From Pyricularia pennisetigena (Eukaryota > Ascomycota > Sordariomycetes > Magnaporthales > Pyriculariaceae), in the NCBI RefSeq assembly GCF_004337985.1, contig NW_021940922.1, positions 775,382-839,381 of the forward strand: a DNA stretch of 64,000 nucleotides, read 5' to 3'. Position 1 is the stretch's first letter. Every line of letters begins with the position of its first letter. Below are positions 62,719 to 64,000 of the stretch, one piece after another. The notes under the pieces are model-generated. The model was not told the DNA's origin. It did no database searches and saw nothing but the letters and a program-made list of their open reading frames with translations. The translations under genes were made by a program, and so were the position numbers.

Positions 62719-62907
62719 AAGGACCGGGGTTTAAAATCCCAAAAAGAATTTACGGGATTTAACAACATAACATACTATTTGGCTATTTATAAGAAGAATA
62801 AATAAAGATAAAATAAGGAATTGGCGATTTGATACACCATTCAAATAAAGATTGAAGACAGTTTCTCCCTTACGCAACGCCCATTTATTGTTCAACCTTT
62901 GTTTGGC

Positions 62908-63386
62908 CATTCACGTTATATATAATCTAACTAAATGGTATAATGCATTGACCATAATCTATATAATATATACGTTGTTAAGATGCGTGACCTCGAATCC
63001 CGCTACGGTCGCAGATTTTCTGTGCATATATAAGCACCACAGGCCGTTAGGCTCAAAAAGCCGACAGGCTCAATAGGCCGGCAGGTTAGTCACATAAATA
63101 AGGCCAATTACGGGACGTGACCCCGCATTCGGGCAATGCGGATCGAGGATCGGCACCCACGGATTTTAACACGTACTTTATAATTTAGCCTAAAATTCAG
63201 GATTTGATCGATTTATCAACTCAACGATTCAACCATTAGAAATCAATTGTGCAATAACAGTATATTATCTCTACTACCCGCGAGCAGACAGTTATTTACC
63301 ATTTGAACTTTTCCATTAATCTAGTACGTGATCCATTTTTCCCCACGTTTAGAATTGAATTTAGTTTATCTCGTAGCTTCCTCACA
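62908..63386 (+). mobile_element. D element, 3' part
   Basis: Matches the last about 450 bp of D from the tRNA-like segment to CTTCCTCACA. The B box has decayed (CCTCGAATCC). A short repeat gctcaaaaagccgacaggctcaataggccg shows a local duplication at 63050-63080. Confidence 0.75.
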
Positions 63387-64000
63387 CGTTTTCAGTGAAA
63401 AAATGTTTAAAACCATTTACCGACGATTTGGATGCATTTTAATAGAATATTTATGAAAAACGTTTACAAACTGATTATAATATTAGCCGAAGTATATTAG
63501 AATTAATAGACCATTTTTATTACCATTGTTCAATTGAAAGAAATGGTTTACAAGGTTTAAAAGTTATTTAAAAAAACAATATAAGTTTCATTTTACGAAC
63601 ATGCAATTAAAATAATAGATTTGGAATGTGAACAAATCTTCGACATGGTAAATACTGGTATTGCATTCCAAACTGTACATTTTTTAACAAATATAACCGC
63701 CAAAAAATACGAAATATTAAAAAAAAGGCTGGATCGATATATATTTGAAATTACCCGATATTATTAAACATGATCCAAGAATAAGTTTTACCACGCCCGG
63801 ATTTAAAGCAAAACCCGTGTTCGTAAAACCATGGTTTTATTAACATATCGTAATCGAATTCAGTATAAAAAGTAACAACGATACATTTTTTTATATTCAG
63901 GTATATTTAATATTTTTTCGATCTTAATTTGGCCACTATACGGCATTTTTCTACCGTTGGATAAAAACTCTGCGTACGGTCCGTGCACCATTGTTAATTA
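63387..64000 (+). pseudogene. Decayed coding region of unknown family
   Basis: A frame from about 63400 reads KPFTDDLDAF, KRLQTDYNISRSILELIDH and CSIERNGLQGLKVI with TAA stops between, then shifts and reads IIDLECEQIFDMVNTGIAF and ITAKKYEILKKRLDRY. The start is missing next to the D element. I do not know the family; it could be a host gene destroyed by RIP or part of a transposon. Confidence 0.35.

Noticed and set aside
18743..64000. CRISPR arrays, rRNA or mitochondrial DNA
   Set aside because: Repeats are dispersed and nested, no regular spacer array, no rRNA-like segments, and retroelement genes indicate nuclear DNA.

Overview
The window looks like a filamentous ascomycete (Pezizomycotina, probably a Sordariomycete, possibly plant-associated). 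Genes have short introns of about 58-120 bp with GT-AG borders (one GC-AG) and CTAAC/CTGAC-type branch sites. Recognisable gene families include ILM1, TRS130, MRI1 and a CAMK-type kinase, and there is a sharp switch between a GC-balanced gene block and an AT-rich repeat block. I could not run searches, so family names come from recognised motifs and the species is left open.

Gene block, 1-18.5 kb. In order: the 3' part of a probable NatB auxiliary subunit gene (+), ILM1 (-), the beta subunit of geranylgeranyltransferase I (+), a 931-residue CAMK-type protein kinase (-), a secreted M20 metallopeptidase (+), methylthioribose-1-phosphate isomerase MRI1 (-), the TRAPPII subunit TRS130 (+) and a 97-residue secreted C2H2-like protein (+). 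These are unrelated single-copy genes with normal intergenic gaps, and the exon joins given were worked out by reading frame. The small secreted protein is the last gene before the repeat block.

Repeat block, 18.7-64 kb. This is an AT-rich graveyard of transposons. Stops that look like CAA-to-TAA changes are common in the old reading frames, as expected from repeat-induced point mutation (RIP). Five families can be told apart by comparing copies. (1) 'T': DNA transposons starting AGTCTCAGTGCT and ending GAGCCCTGAGACT, present as about 1.84 kb short forms, many terminal fragments and one 13.8 kb long form (27246-41053). The long form carries a decayed DUF6589-like transposase and a convergent, decayed SNF2-type helicase. 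(2) 'C': a Ty1/Copia family with 554-559 bp LTRs and a primer site complementary to the anticodon arm of initiator tRNA. (3) 'D': a 645 bp TG...CA, LTR-like element with a tRNA-like B box. (4) 'E': a 100 bp TG...CA mini-element rich in hairpins. (5) A fragment of a pogo-type transposase. Nesting is clear: long T lies inside D, D lies inside Copia copy C1, and C1 joins a short T element.

Two open reading frames in the repeat block are not obviously transposon-derived and begin with signal peptides: 48420-48878 (-, 152 aa, four cysteines) and 62056-62718 (+, two exons, 196 aa). Together with the 97-residue protein at the boundary they fit the 'two-speed genome' pattern of effector-like genes in AT-rich compartments. 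The long T element and its short relatives are the best candidate here for an undescribed system.
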